From Neopusillimonas maritima (GTDB lineage: Bacteria; Pseudomonadota; Gammaproteobacteria; Burkholderiales; Burkholderiaceae_B): 64,000 nt of DNA. A model generated the notes under the pieces. The model was given only the letters and a program-made list of their open reading frames with translations. It made no database searches and was not told the DNA's origin. The translations under genes and the position numbers were made by a program. Shown piece after piece: positions 53,366-62,925 of this stretch (positions within the stretch are counted from its first letter, which is position 1; the number at the start of each line of letters is the position of its first letter). The stretch is taken from the NCBI RefSeq assembly GCF_040930455.2, contig NZ_CP170494.1, one strand, 5' to 3'.

Positions 53366-55729
53366 TTAGGGCAACGTATATGCAATGACATCATCACCTG
53401 CGGTGGTGTCCAGTGAACCATGGCCGCCTGCAACGACCACCAGATACTGCTTGCCGTTTTTACCCATGAAACTCATGGGTGTAGCCTGACCACCTGCGGG
53501 CAAGCGCTGCTCCCACAGTTGTTTGCCGGTAGAAACATCGTATCCGCGTACGTAATTATCGATAGTGCCCGAAAGGAAAGCGACGCCGCCCGCTGTCATG
53601 AGCGGGCCTCCAAGATTGGGAACACCCATTTTGAAGGGAAGCGGCAACGGTGAACTGTCGATAACGGTGCCGTTTTTGTGTTTCCAGACAATCTCGCCGG
53701 TGACCAGGTCGGCGCCGGCCACATAACCCCATGGCGGGGCCTGGCACGGTATGCCCAGCAACGACAAGAAGGGAAAGAGTTTAACCGCGTAGGGCGCGCC
53801 AAAGTTTTCGTTCAGTGCGGGTAAGCCGTGCTCTGGTGGTGCTTTGTTAACCACCAATGAGGTATCGTCGTTACGGGGAATAAGTTGCGATACAAAGGCA
53901 AGGTACGTTGGTGTGGTGAAAGCAACCTGACGTTGAGGGTCAACCGCGATGCTGCCCCAATTGAATACGCCAAAATTGCCCGGGTAAATAAGAGACCCTT
54001 CCAGCGACGGCGGGGTGAACCGGCCATCATAACGATAACGATGGAACTGGATGCGGCAGGCCAGTTGGTCGAACAGGGTGGCCCCCCACATGTCGGCACC
54101 CGTAAGTTCTGGTGGGTTGAACGACAGTTTTGAAACAGGTTGGGTGGGGGCGGTGAAGTCGCCTGGTACGGCGCCTTGGGGGGCGGGTTCTTCTTTAATC
54201 GGCAAAATAGGTTCGCCGGTAAGCCGGTTCAGCACAAACAGTTCACCTTGTTTGGTGGGTTGAACCAGTGCGGGCACGGTTTCGCCGTTAACCGTCAGGT
54301 CCAGCAAGCTGGGTTGCGAGGGTACATCGTAATCCCACAAGTCGTGATGAACGGTTTGGTAGTGCCAGCGAACCCGGCCAGTATCCAGTTCCAGTGCGAC
54401 AATCGAGGTGGAATATTTCTCGACTTCAGGGCTGCGGTTACCACCCCACTGGTCGGGTGGCTGGTTGCCCATGGGAACGTAAATTAGCCCAAACTCTTCG
54501 TCTACACTGCTGATGCTCCAGCTATTGGGCGAATTCGGCGTGTAGGTTTCGCCTGGTGCTATCGGTTCGGTTTGTTCGGGGTTGGCGGCATCCCAATTCC
54601 AGACCAGTTCGCCGGTATTGACATTGAAAGCACGAATAACGCCTGAGGGTTCGCTGGTGGAGACATTGTCGAGTACGGTGCCACCCACAATTAGCAGATC
54701 GTCAGTGACTACTGCCGGCGAAGTTGAGTAATAGCCGCCCACGCGTTTGTTGGGCATGTTTTTCCACAGATCGATTTCACCTTTACCTTGTCCGAAGGCA
54801 GAGCAGACCTCGCCGTTTTCGGGGTTCAGCGCAATAATGCGGCCATCGGAAGTAGGCATGAATAAACGTGAACTGCAGTTGTCGGTAAACCCTTCCAGCA
54901 CCGTTTTATCTACTTCGGCCTGATATGAAACACCGCGGCAGGTAAGGTGTTGCAAGGCCATATCGCCTTCGATTTCCGGGTCGAAGCGCCAGAGCTCTTC
55001 ACCCGAGGTGGCATCCAGTGCAATCACGTTCTGGTGTGGGGTGCACAGGAACAAACGGTTGCCCACGTTCAGGGGCGTGACCTGGAAGGTGGTTTCAACC
55101 GGGTCGCCTGGTTGCCCACGCATATCGCCTGTTTTATAGTGCCAGGCCACTTCCAACTGCCCGATGTTCTCCGGTGTAATTTGTTCCAGCGGTGAATAAC
55201 GTTGACCAAAGCCGGTACGGCCATAGGCCTGCCACTCTTCTTTGGGGACGTTGGGTCCGCGATAGGTGTCGGGTGTGGTGCGCATGGCAAGTGTGCCATC
55301 GATGCGATGCGGGTCGTTGATCCAGCTGGCGGCGGACACAACCAGTGTGCCCAGCAACGCCAGCCACAGCAAGCCTTTGTTCAGCCCAGGTGCGCCTTGC
55401 AGCGACCGGTTAACCCATGGCACCAGCAGCCATAAGCCCACCACGAAAAACAGCCCGACCCTTGCCGCCAGTGGCCACCAATCGAACCCTTGTTCGTGAA
55501 TAGACCACCATAGCAAGCCGCCCAGCAGTAAGGCGTACCAGAAAAAAGCCAGGGCTTTTTGCTTGAACAGCAGAACGGCGACGAGCATTAATGCCAAGCC
55601 AAAAGCGATATAAAGTGGGGTGTCGCCCAGTATGAAAAGCCAGAGCCCGCCGGCTGATAACGCTAACCCGGCCAGTAACAGCACAAATGCGGTAAAGGTA
55701 AGAAGTAACGGGCGTCTGGTTAAGTTCAT
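53366..55729 (-). CDS. membrane-bound PQQ-dependent dehydrogenase (glucose/quinate/shikimate type)
   Basis: A 787-residue quinoprotein with five N-terminal membrane segments (about 1-140) and a periplasmic eight-bladed propeller. Family motifs: YGRTGFGQRYSPLEQITPEN, LTCRGVSYQ, GADMWGATLFDQLACRIQF and YPGNFGVFNWGSIAVDPQRQ. It oxidises a sugar or cyclic polyol in the periplasm and feeds electrons to ubiquinone. The start at 55729 overlaps the RND permease stop by ATGA; the frame extends to 55759. PQQ biosynthesis genes are not in the window. The substrate (glucose, quinate or other) cannot be told. Confidence 0.93.
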   Translation of the reverse strand: MNLTRRPLLLTFTAFVLLLAGLALSAGGLWLFILGDTPLYIAFGLALMLVAVLLFKQKALAFFWYALLLGGLLWWSIHEQGFDWWPLAARVGLFFVVGLWLLVPWVNRSLQGAPGLNKGLLWLALLGTLVVSAASWINDPHRIDGTLAMRTTPDTYRGPNVPKEEWQAYGRTGFGQRYSPLEQITPENIGQLEVAWHYKTGDMRGQPGDPVETTFQVTPLNVGNRLFLCTPHQNVIALDATSGEELWRFDPEIEGDMALQHLTCRGVSYQAEVDKTVLEGFTDNCSSRLFMPTSDGRIIALNPENGEVCSAFGQGKGEIDLWKNMPNKRVGGYYSTSPAVVTDDLLIVGGTVLDNVSTSEPSGVIRAFNVNTGELVWNWDAANPEQTEPIAPGETYTPNSPNSWSISSVDEEFGLIYVPMGNQPPDQWGGNRSPEVEKYSTSIVALELDTGRVRWHYQTVHHDLWDYDVPSQPSLLDLTVNGETVPALVQPTKQGELFVLNRLTGEPILPIKEEPAPQGAVPGDFTAPTQPVSKLSFNPPELTGADMWGATLFDQLACRIQFHRYRYDGRFTPPSLEGSLIYPGNFGVFNWGSIAVDPQRQVAFTTPTYLAFVSQLIPRNDDTSLVVNKAPPEHGLPALNENFGAPYAVKLFPFLSLLGIPCQAPPWGYVAGADLVTGEIVWKHKNGTVIDSSPLPLPFKMGVPNLGGPLMTAGGVAFLSGTIDNYVRGYDVSTGKQLWEQRLPAGGQATPMSFMGKNGKQYLVVVAGGHGSLDTTAGDDVIAYTLP

Positions 55730-58700
55730 TCGCTTTCCTGTGGCTTGATTCGGAACCAAAGCCCGTAAAGGGCTGGTACAAATAATAGAGTAATAGCGGT
55801 GCCTACGGCTACCCCTCCGATGAGTACGAAGGCAAGTGGCCCCCAGAAGGTGTCCAGGGTTAACGGCACAAATGCAAATACCGCGGCCAACGCGGTGAGT
55901 ATGACCGGACGTGCACGTTGCACGGCCGCCTCTACAACGCCTTCAAATTGACTCATGCCGGCTTTGAAGTTGTCGGTCACTTGTTGCGTAAGAATCAGTG
56001 TGTTGCGCATGAGAATGCCTGCCAGACCGGTGAGCCCAAGCAGGGCGACAAAGCCAAAAGGCTGCTGGAACATCAGTAAAGCCAGTACCGCGCCAATAAG
56101 CCCAAGAGGGGCGGTGGCGATGACCATAAATGTGCCGGAGAAAGAACGCATTTGCAGCATGATGAAAATCAACATCACTGCAAACATAATGGGTTGCATT
56201 TTTTGAATGGAGGACTCGCCTTTGGTCGATTCCTCAACCGAACCGGCCAACTCCAGATGATATCCCGGGGGCAGGTTGCTGCGTAACGTTTTAAGGTTGT
56301 CCCACAAGGCCAGGCTAACATCATTGGGTTGCGCGCCTTCAACATCGCCCTGCACCATCAGCACGCGTTCGCGATTGTGTCTTTTAATAACGGGCTCTTC
56401 AAAGCGGGTTTCTATTTCCCCCAATTGTGAAAAGGGGAGTTTGCGCCCTTCTGGCGTGACAATTTCAATGCGACTCAGTATGTCGGCATTGCTGCGTGCG
56501 TCGTGGTTCAATCCCGCCATGCGCGCGACGACGTTCACACTGCGAATGTCCTGACGAAGCTGGGTGACGGTGACGCCTTCCAGTTGGAATTGAAGCTGGC
56601 GCGAAACGTCGAGCGGCGTCATGCCCAGTAGGCGCAGACGCTCTTTATCCATGTTCAGATGCAGAATGGGGGCACGTTCATTCCAGTCGAGGTGGGCGCC
56701 GCGAACATGCGGGTTTTGTTCCATTACGTTGCGGATATCGTAGGCAATGCTGCGCAGCGTATCTGGATTAGGCCCCAAGATACGAAAGGCAACCGGCCAC
56801 GTAACAGGTGGGCCATACAACAAGCCTGTTGCCCGTACACGAGCTTCGGGGAAGCGGCCACGATCAATAGCCTGGTTCACCTGCTCGATGATTCGGTCGC
56901 GTGCTTGTGCGTCCGTTGCTACAGCAATCAATTTAGCAAACCCTGGGTCGGGCATTTCGGGGCTGGCGGAAATGAAGAATCGCGGGGCGCCTGCACCAAT
57001 GTAAGCCGACAACGATTCAATTTCCTCCATGGGCGTTAACAATTCCTCAAGTTTTTGAACGGTGCGATCCGTGGCTTCGATACTGGTACCTTGCGGCATG
57101 TAAACGCTAATCAGCACCTCGGGTCGGTCGGACGTGGGAAAGAATTGTTTCTGCACTACGGTGGCCATGCCTGCAATAGCCAAAAGCAGTAGCCCAATCG
57201 TGATAAACACAACGGTTTTGCGGTGGACGACACACCAGGAAATGAGTGAACGCAGGCGTTGATATCGTGAAGACTGATAGGGCTGATGGTTTGATTGTGC
57301 CGGGTCTTGGCCCTGCGTATGGGTCTTGTGTTGGGCCGGCAGCATCTTAACGCCCAGGTACGGCACGAAAATGACGGCAACCAGCCACGATACGATGAGT
57401 GAAATGCCCAGCACCCAGAAAATGTTGCCCGTGTATTCGCCTACGGCCGACTGCGCAAAACCAATGGGGATGAAGCCGGCAACGGTGACTAGCGTGCCGA
57501 ACAGCATAGGCGCAGCGGTTACTGTCCAGGCATGCGCCGCAGCTTTAACGCGGTCCCATCCTTCCTCCATTTTTACCAGCATCATCTCAACCGAGATGAT
57601 CGCGTCGTCCACCAATAAACCCAGAGCCAGAATCAGGGCGCCCAAGGTCACGCGATCCAGATTGATACGCATCATAAGCATGATCAAAAAGGTAATGCCC
57701 AGCGTAACGGGCACGGCAATGCCTACGATAAGGCCTGCACGTAAGCCGATGGCGAGTATGCTGACGGCAACAACGACAGCCACAGCGATAAAAAATTTGA
57801 TTTGAAACAGATTCACTGCGCCGGCAATCGCGTCGGCTTGATTGGTTAACACATTCAACGACATGCCAAGCGGTAAACGCGTACGTTCTTCCTCAATAAA
57901 ATTTTCCAGCCGTTCACCCAGTTCCAGGCCGTTCACGCCGCTTTCCATGACAACGCCAATTAAAACGGCGTCTTCCCCTTTTGAGCGAACCAGGTAACTG
58001 GGCGGGTCTTCGTAGCCCCGGTGAACCGTAGCGATATCGGCCAGACGAATCAGGCGATCGCCAATGCGTAATGGAACGTTCGCGAGTTCTTCCGGCTCAG
58101 ACAGGTCGCTGTCCAGGCGCAAGTACAGACGCGGCCCCTCGGTTTCAATGCGCCCGGCCGGCACCAGGCGGTTATGCGCGTCGATGGCTTCGAAAATTGC
58201 CGTGGGTGAGAGCCCCAGGTTATTCAGGCGTATCGGATCGAACTCGATGAACACACGTTCGCTGCGTTCGCCCAGTATCAAAGCTTTACGCACGCCCGGC
58301 ACTTGGTGGATACGGTCGCGAATGTTTTCCGCGTCTCGTGTGATCAGGCGCATGGGCAGGCCGGGCGCGGTCAGGGCAATCAGGTTGAAGTAAACGTCGG
58401 CAAAATCATCATTCACAATTGGGCCGATGACCCCTTCAGGCAGGCTGCCGGCCTCTTCCTGCATGCGTTTGCGCACTTCGTAAAACAGGTCCGGTACGAT
58501 TTCTTTGGGTGTGTTGTCTTGAAACTCCACCATTAGGTTGGCCTGCCCGGGACGCACGGTGGTTTCAATTTCGTGCAGGTGGGGCACTTCCTGAATGCGT
58601 TTTTCCAGTCGGTCCGCCACCTGTTCTTGCATTTCCTGCGGCGTGGCTCCGGGCCAGTTGGCCGAGACCACGAGCGCGCGGACCGTGAAGGGAGGGTCTT

Positions 58701-58815
58701 CGGCGCGGCCTAACGACAAAAAAGCATAGATGCCCGCAATAACCGCCAGAATAAGAAAAAACAGGGTAATGGCGCGTTCCTTAACCGCCAGCGCCGACAG
58801 GTTTGGAAAGCTCAT
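55726..58815 (-). CDS. RND-family efflux transporter permease
   Basis: A 1029-residue inner-membrane pump of the AcrB/MexF superfamily with 12 membrane segments and two large periplasmic loops. The proton-relay aspartates are in LGLLVDDAIISVEM near residue 400. It extrudes substrates in exchange for protons together with the adaptor encoded upstream. Both neighbours overlap by 4 bases: the adaptor gene in front and the PQQ dehydrogenase behind. No outer-membrane factor gene is nearby, so a shared TolC-like protein is assumed. Confidence 0.95.
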   Translation of the reverse strand: MSFPNLSALAVKERAITLFFLILAVIAGIYAFLSLGRAEDPPFTVRALVVSANWPGATPQEMQEQVADRLEKRIQEVPHLHEIETTVRPGQANLMVEFQDNTPKEIVPDLFYEVRKRMQEEAGSLPEGVIGPIVNDDFADVYFNLIALTAPGLPMRLITRDAENIRDRIHQVPGVRKALILGERSERVFIEFDPIRLNNLGLSPTAIFEAIDAHNRLVPAGRIETEGPRLYLRLDSDLSEPEELANVPLRIGDRLIRLADIATVHRGYEDPPSYLVRSKGEDAVLIGVVMESGVNGLELGERLENFIEEERTRLPLGMSLNVLTNQADAIAGAVNLFQIKFFIAVAVVVAVSILAIGLRAGLIVGIAVPVTLGITFLIMLMMRINLDRVTLGALILALGLLVDDAIISVEMMLVKMEEGWDRVKAAAHAWTVTAAPMLFGTLVTVAGFIPIGFAQSAVGEYTGNIFWVLGISLIVSWLVAVIFVPYLGVKMLPAQHKTHTQGQDPAQSNHQPYQSSRYQRLRSLISWCVVHRKTVVFITIGLLLLAIAGMATVVQKQFFPTSDRPEVLISVYMPQGTSIEATDRTVQKLEELLTPMEEIESLSAYIGAGAPRFFISASPEMPDPGFAKLIAVATDAQARDRIIEQVNQAIDRGRFPEARVRATGLLYGPPVTWPVAFRILGPNPDTLRSIAYDIRNVMEQNPHVRGAHLDWNERAPILHLNMDKERLRLLGMTPLDVSRQLQFQLEGVTVTQLRQDIRSVNVVARMAGLNHDARSNADILSRIEIVTPEGRKLPFSQLGEIETRFEEPVIKRHNRERVLMVQGDVEGAQPNDVSLALWDNLKTLRSNLPPGYHLELAGSVEESTKGESSIQKMQPIMFAVMLIFIMLQMRSFSGTFMVIATAPLGLIGAVLALLMFQQPFGFVALLGLTGLAGILMRNTLILTQQVTDNFKAGMSQFEGVVEAAVQRARPVILTALAAVFAFVPLTLDTFWGPLAFVLIGGVAVGTAITLLFVPALYGLWFRIKPQESE

Positions 58816-59870
58816 TCGTCTTGCACCCGAACGGACATGTCGTTTTGCAACAGGTGTGTGCCGACTGCAACAATCTGTTCGCCGCTTTCAAGCGGTCCGT
58901 TCACATGAGCGGTTTCCGTTTCAATGCTGATAATGGAGACGGGTACAGGGTTGACTTTTCCCTCTTGAATCCGCCACACCTGGGGGCCGTTACCCCGCTC
59001 GTTGATTGCGCCCAGCGGCACGACAAAAGACGTTTCATTTGATGGGGGGGCGTTAAACCGGGTACGCACCACACTGCCTAACTGCAGGTCAGAATTATTG
59101 CCATCTTGTTCAACGAGGGCGTAGCGCGCACGCAGTGTGCGGCTTTGCGGGTCGACCGCGCCGGCGGTTTCCCGCAGCGTTAACGCAAGCGATTGTTCGT
59201 TAAGCAGCAGCGCGCCCTTTTCAGGCGGTGTCGTGCTTTCGGGGAAATATACTTCGACTTCTCGTTTGCCGGCGTGGGCCAAGCGGGCCACGGTATAGCC
59301 CGACGCCACGACTTGCCCTTCGTCAGCGCTAACCTCAATTAATACGCCGTTGGCAGGGGCATTAAGTTGCGCGTAATCCAGCGCATTCTTTGCCTGGCTC
59401 AGTTGTGTTTGCGCCACTTCGCGTCGTGCACGTGCTTCGCGCAACATTAATTCGGCCTGTTCCGCCGCTTGTTTGCTCACTGCGTTGTGCCGCAATAATT
59501 CCTGGTGTCGAGTCAGATCTGCCTGCGCAATGCGCAAGGCGGCGTTTGCGGCGGCTAAATCGGCCTGGGCACCTTGAACGCGTTCCTGAAAGTCACGAGG
59601 GTCCAGCTCGAGCAAGGGTTGTCCCTGGGTAACGGTTTGCCCTGCATCAACGAAACGCTTGGCAATCCGGCCGGCTATTTGAAAAGCCAGGGGAGACTCG
59701 GTACGCGCACGTACGATGCCGGACAAGCTTATTGAAGACTGGTTGTCTGTTTCCAATACCCATGGCTTGACGATGGGCGCTTGCGATTGAGACGTGGAAG
59801 TGGCGGCGTTGTTGCATCCGGTAAGCAACAACGCTGTAGCCGTGGCAAAGCAAGCAACAAATGCGCGCAT
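58812..59870 (-). CDS. RND efflux periplasmic adaptor (MFP), lipoprotein
   Basis: A 352-residue HlyD/AcrA-type adaptor with a lipoprotein signal (MRAFVACFATATALLLTGC). A lipoyl half-domain (SPLAFQIAGRIAKRFVDAGQ and GQPLLELDPRDF) is followed by a coiled-coil hairpin (about 95-165), the second lipoyl half (NAPANGVLIEVSADEGQVV) and a beta barrel. It links the permease to the outer-membrane channel. The ATG has no clear Shine-Dalgarno and is directly preceded by a hairpin (59871-59907). Confidence 0.93.
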   Translation of the reverse strand: MRAFVACFATATALLLTGCNNAATSTSQSQAPIVKPWVLETDNQSSISLSGIVRARTESPLAFQIAGRIAKRFVDAGQTVTQGQPLLELDPRDFQERVQGAQADLAAANAALRIAQADLTRHQELLRHNAVSKQAAEQAELMLREARARREVAQTQLSQAKNALDYAQLNAPANGVLIEVSADEGQVVASGYTVARLAHAGKREVEVYFPESTTPPEKGALLLNEQSLALTLRETAGAVDPQSRTLRARYALVEQDGNNSDLQLGSVVRTRFNAPPSNETSFVVPLGAINERGNGPQVWRIQEGKVNPVPVSIISIETETAHVNGPLESGEQIVAVGTHLLQNDMSVRVQDE

Positions 59871-59907
59871 GGTACGTTCTCGTGATGATGATCAGCGAGA
59901 TCGTACC
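59871..59907. promoter_or_regulatory. dyad directly upstream of the efflux adaptor start codon
   Basis: GGTACGTTCTCG (59871-59882) and CGAGATCGTACC (59896-59907) can pair with a single mismatch around a 13-base centre. The dyad abuts the ATG of the adaptor gene. It may be an operator for an efflux regulator or an RNA hairpin that limits translation. Confidence 0.5.
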
Positions 59908-59913
59908 GCATTC

Positions 59914-60894
59914 TTATGCCTGGGTTTTAGTCCCCGCCGTTTTATACAACGACAAGATAACCCCGCCGGCAAGAAGCGTGATCGTGACGCCCAACGAGAT
60001 GGAGGGAGGAACCTTGCCGATTATATTGACCAGGAACACCTTGCCGCCAATGAACACAAGGATCAAGGCCAGTGCGTATTTCAGATAATGGAAACGGTGA
60101 ATGATTGCGGCCAGGGCGAAATACAGTGCGCGCAGCCCCAGAATAGCGAAAATATTGCTGGTGTAAACAATAAATGGATCGGTCGTGATGGCGAAAATGG
60201 CTGGAATGGAGTCAACTGCAAATACCACGTCGGTGAATTCCACCAGAATGAGCGCCAAAAACAGGGGGGTGGCTTTTCGCATTACGCGCCCCGATTGTGG
60301 GTCGGACTCTTTCACCCAGAAAGCATTGCCGCGCAAACCGTCAGTGAACGGGATGTAGCGCTTTAGAATTTTCAGCAACAGGTTTTTGGAAATGTCGGGG
60401 GTGTGGTCGACCATAAACCACATTTTGACGCCGGTAAACACCAGGAAAGCGCCGAATATGTAGAGTATCCATTCGAATTCGTGAATCAGGCCTGCGCCCA
60501 CACCAATCATGATGGCACGCAGCACGATCACGCCCATGATGCCCCAGAACAGAACCCGGTGTTGATATTTGCGTGGAATGGCGAAAAACGTAAAGATCAG
60601 CGCAATGACAAAAATATTGTCCATCGACAGGGATTTTTCAATAAGAAACCCGGTGTAGTAATGCATGCCGTCTTCAGGTCCGAAGAACCACCAGACCCAG
60701 CCGCCAAAAATGACGGCAGCCAGAATGTAGCCGGCGGAAAGAAAAAGGCTCTCACGGATGCCGATTTCGCGTTCTTCTTTATGAAGTACGCCCAGGTCGA
60801 ATGCCAGTAACGAGATCACAACAACAAAAAAAACGACCCAGGTCCACGCCGGCACGCCCGCGACGGTTTGAAACAGAAAATCAAATCCATTCAT
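59914..60894 (-). CDS. TerC/Alx-family membrane protein
   Basis: A 326-residue membrane protein with about nine hydrophobic segments. The family motifs FLIEKSLSMDNIFVIALIF near 75 and VEFTDVVFAVDSIPAIFAIT near 205 contain acidic residues proposed to bind metal. Alx/TerC proteins export or handle Mn2+ and help membrane protein folding in some species. The start at 60894 (MNGFDFLFQ) fits the family; the frame extends 16 codons upstream. No yybP-ykoY manganese riboswitch is recognisable in the short leader. Confidence 0.9.
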   Translation of the reverse strand: MNGFDFLFQTVAGVPAWTWVVFFVVVISLLAFDLGVLHKEEREIGIRESLFLSAGYILAAVIFGGWVWWFFGPEDGMHYYTGFLIEKSLSMDNIFVIALIFTFFAIPRKYQHRVLFWGIMGVIVLRAIMIGVGAGLIHEFEWILYIFGAFLVFTGVKMWFMVDHTPDISKNLLLKILKRYIPFTDGLRGNAFWVKESDPQSGRVMRKATPLFLALILVEFTDVVFAVDSIPAIFAITTDPFIVYTSNIFAILGLRALYFALAAIIHRFHYLKYALALILVFIGGKVFLVNIIGKVPPSISLGVTITLLAGGVILSLYKTAGTKTQA

Positions 60895-60986
60895 GGCAAT
60901 GCGATTCCGTAAAAAGGGTGAATGTTGAAACGACGCTATCATGCCTTTTCTTTCAATATGTATAAATACTGAATAAACTGACTAAT

Positions 60987-61005
60987 ACTTCGAAAAAAAC
61001 GAAGT
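60987..61005. promoter_or_regulatory. inverted repeat between the TerC and NhaR-like genes
   Basis: ACTTCG and CGAAGT flank a run of seven A in the divergent gap, 29 bases before the regulator start. A short dyad with an A-tract centre is a plausible LysR-type operator. Confidence 0.5.
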
Positions 61006-61033
61006 TTTGGCTTAGACGGCACAGGGCGTTCAA

Positions 61034-61933
61034 ATGAATTATCGCCATCTTTATTATTTTTGGATTGTGGGTAAGGAAGGGGGCTTTGCACGTGCGGCGA
61101 GTCGCCTGGGAGTAGCGGTGCAGACCGTATCTGCGCAAGTGCGGGCGCTGGAAAAGGATTTGGGGCATGAGTTGCTCAAGCCGGATGGCCGCGGTGTGGT
61201 TCTAACCGATGCCGGCCGGCGTGCGCTGGTTCGTGCCGATGAAATCTTTCAGTTGGGTAAAGTATTGCAAGATGAGGTTGCACAGATAGCTTCGCGTCCG
61301 TTGATGCGATTTTCCGTTGGCCTTTCTGACGGGTTGTCGAAGTTGGCTGCCCATACCTTGTTGCAACCCGTTTTGGAAGAAAGTGGCCTGCAGCTTTTAT
61401 GCCATGAGGGAGAGTTGGAGGCGTTGCTGTCGGAGCTGGCGCAATATCGGCTTGATGTTGTGTTGGCCAGTCAGCCCGCGCCACCGAACCCTAATCTGCG
61501 CCTGTTGTCCGACCGGATTGCTTCCAGTGAGATTGATTGGTTTGGTCCCAGGAAATGGGTTAGTAAAGAGGCGCAACAGGCATTCCCCGAGATTCTGGCC
61601 ACGCTTCCCGTCTTGTTGCCCACTCGGCACTCTATGTTGCGTTTGTCGCTGGATCGTTGGTTTGAAACGTGCGGCATTAAACCCAACGTTGTGGGCGAGT
61701 TCGAAGACAGTGCATTAATGGCGGTGTTCGGAGCGAAAGGAATGGGCGTCTTTCCAACAAGCAGGTTGGGGGCGTCGGATTGGGATCTATTACCCCGGCT
61801 ACGCCGTTTGGGGCAATGCATAGGCGTGCATGAGGATATTTATGCCGTTCGCCACCGTCGCAGTGATGCACATCCTTTGCTTCAGCGCGTCATGCGCGTT
61901 TCCCAAATGGCAAGGGGCAAGGGAGGGTTCTGA
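61034..61933 (+). CDS. NhaR-like LysR-family regulator
   Basis: A 299-residue LysR protein. The start MNYRHLYYFWIVGKEGGFARAA and the helix-turn-helix RLGVAVQTVSAQVRALEKDLG resemble NhaR, the Na+-responsive activator of nhaA in E. coli. The effector domain follows (about 90-290). Here it is divergent from the TerC-family gene rather than next to nhaA, so it may control metal or ion homeostasis. Its 3' end overlaps the YdjM-like gene by 52 bases in the convergent sense. Confidence 0.87.
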   Translation: MNYRHLYYFWIVGKEGGFARAASRLGVAVQTVSAQVRALEKDLGHELLKPDGRGVVLTDAGRRALVRADEIFQLGKVLQDEVAQIASRPLMRFSVGLSDGLSKLAAHTLLQPVLEESGLQLLCHEGELEALLSELAQYRLDVVLASQPAPPNPNLRLLSDRIASSEIDWFGPRKWVSKEAQQAFPEILATLPVLLPTRHSMLRLSLDRWFETCGIKPNVVGEFEDSALMAVFGAKGMGVFPTSRLGASDWDLLPRLRRLGQCIGVHEDIYAVRHRRSDAHPLLQRVMRVSQMARGKGGF

Positions 61934-62925
61934 TGAATGATGCGGGTAAGCACGTTACCCAGTGCATCAACGCCGCGCTCTGAACGCCACCTTTCCGGCG
62001 GGGTGGAGCGCCATTGCCCGGTAACCGGGTCGCGCTGCGCGACTTTGAACCGGAAGGAGTAATAGCCGGTGCCCAGGCCCATGCGTAAATCAGTGGCAAC
62101 AAGTTGGTTGTCGATTTCATCGTAACGCAACCAATCGCCGCTGAACCAGCGTAAACCATCAAGCATTGGATTGTCCGTTAACTTGTGAGCGGGCTTGCTA
62201 TTCAGCGGTAAACGAATTCGTTCCCCGGGCTTGTCGTCTAGAAAGCCCGTGATCATTTCATAGTAATGATCATCAGGGGTTTTTGCCATCACGCGCCAAA
62301 GCAAAATATTGAAGGGCGCGGGTGTTGAGAACATGTCGGTGATTTCAATATTCGATTCTGCGAATTCGGCGCGCACGCGGGCTTCAGTGACGTTTTTGGC
62401 GATCACCGACGCTGCTAAATAAAGCGCGCAATAACCCAGAACCCAGCCATTGAAACGCTGCACGCCGGGGCGTGCACCCGCCGCAATGCCCGCAATAGCG
62501 GCAATCAGCAGGGGAAGCGTAAAGAAAGGGTCGATAATAAATATGCTGGACACACTGGTGGGGGTGGGGTGCCAGGGCCAGAACAGTTGGGTGCCGTAGC
62601 TGGTGAGCGCATCCAGAAGGACGTGCGTCATGAAGATTAACCAGAGGGTTAAAAACAGGCGTCCTTTGCTGTATTGATGCGTCGGCGGCCAAAGCCGGAA
62701 CAGCCAGGTCAGCAATAAGGAAAACAGGGTAAGGACGAACACCGAATGGGAAAACCCACGGTGATAGATCATGTTGGCAATGGGATTGCCGTAATCAATA
62801 ATAACGTCTAGATCGGGCAGGGTGGCCAGAACGGCGCCGGCCACATAGGCTTTGCGACCGTGAAAGCGCCCCAGCATCACACCGGTAACACTTGCGCCTA
62901 GTACCGCTTGCGTAACTGAGTCCAT
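61882..62925 (-). CDS. YdjM-type membrane-bound metal-dependent hydrolase
   Basis: A 347-residue protein of the YdjM/LexA-regulated-like family: an N-terminal domain with DSVTQAVLGASVTGVMLGR and LPDLDVIIDYG, YHRGFSHSVFVL (a His-rich presumed metal site) near 72, THVLLDALTSYGTQLFWPW near 120, about five membrane segments, and a soluble C-terminal half. Activity is unproven; the fold is compared to phospholipase C zinc sites. I chose the start at 62925 (MDSVTQAV); the frame extends 17 codons upstream. Confidence 0.85.
   Translation of the reverse strand: MDSVTQAVLGASVTGVMLGRFHGRKAYVAGAVLATLPDLDVIIDYGNPIANMIYHRGFSHSVFVLTLFSLLLTWLFRLWPPTHQYSKGRLFLTLWLIFMTHVLLDALTSYGTQLFWPWHPTPTSVSSIFIIDPFFTLPLLIAAIAGIAAGARPGVQRFNGWVLGYCALYLAASVIAKNVTEARVRAEFAESNIEITDMFSTPAPFNILLWRVMAKTPDDHYYEMITGFLDDKPGERIRLPLNSKPAHKLTDNPMLDGLRWFSGDWLRYDEIDNQLVATDLRMGLGTGYYSFRFKVAQRDPVTGQWRSTPPERWRSERGVDALGNVLTRIIHQNPPLPLAIWETRMTR

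Noticed and set aside
60895..61033. A yybP-ykoY manganese riboswitch upstream of the TerC-family gene.
   Set aside because: The leader is too short and AT-rich, and none of the conserved loop sequences is visible.
61882..61933. Overlap of the NhaR-like and YdjM-like genes as evidence that one is mis-called.
   Set aside because: Both proteins keep family-like C-terminal regions, so a 52-base convergent overlap is accepted as real.
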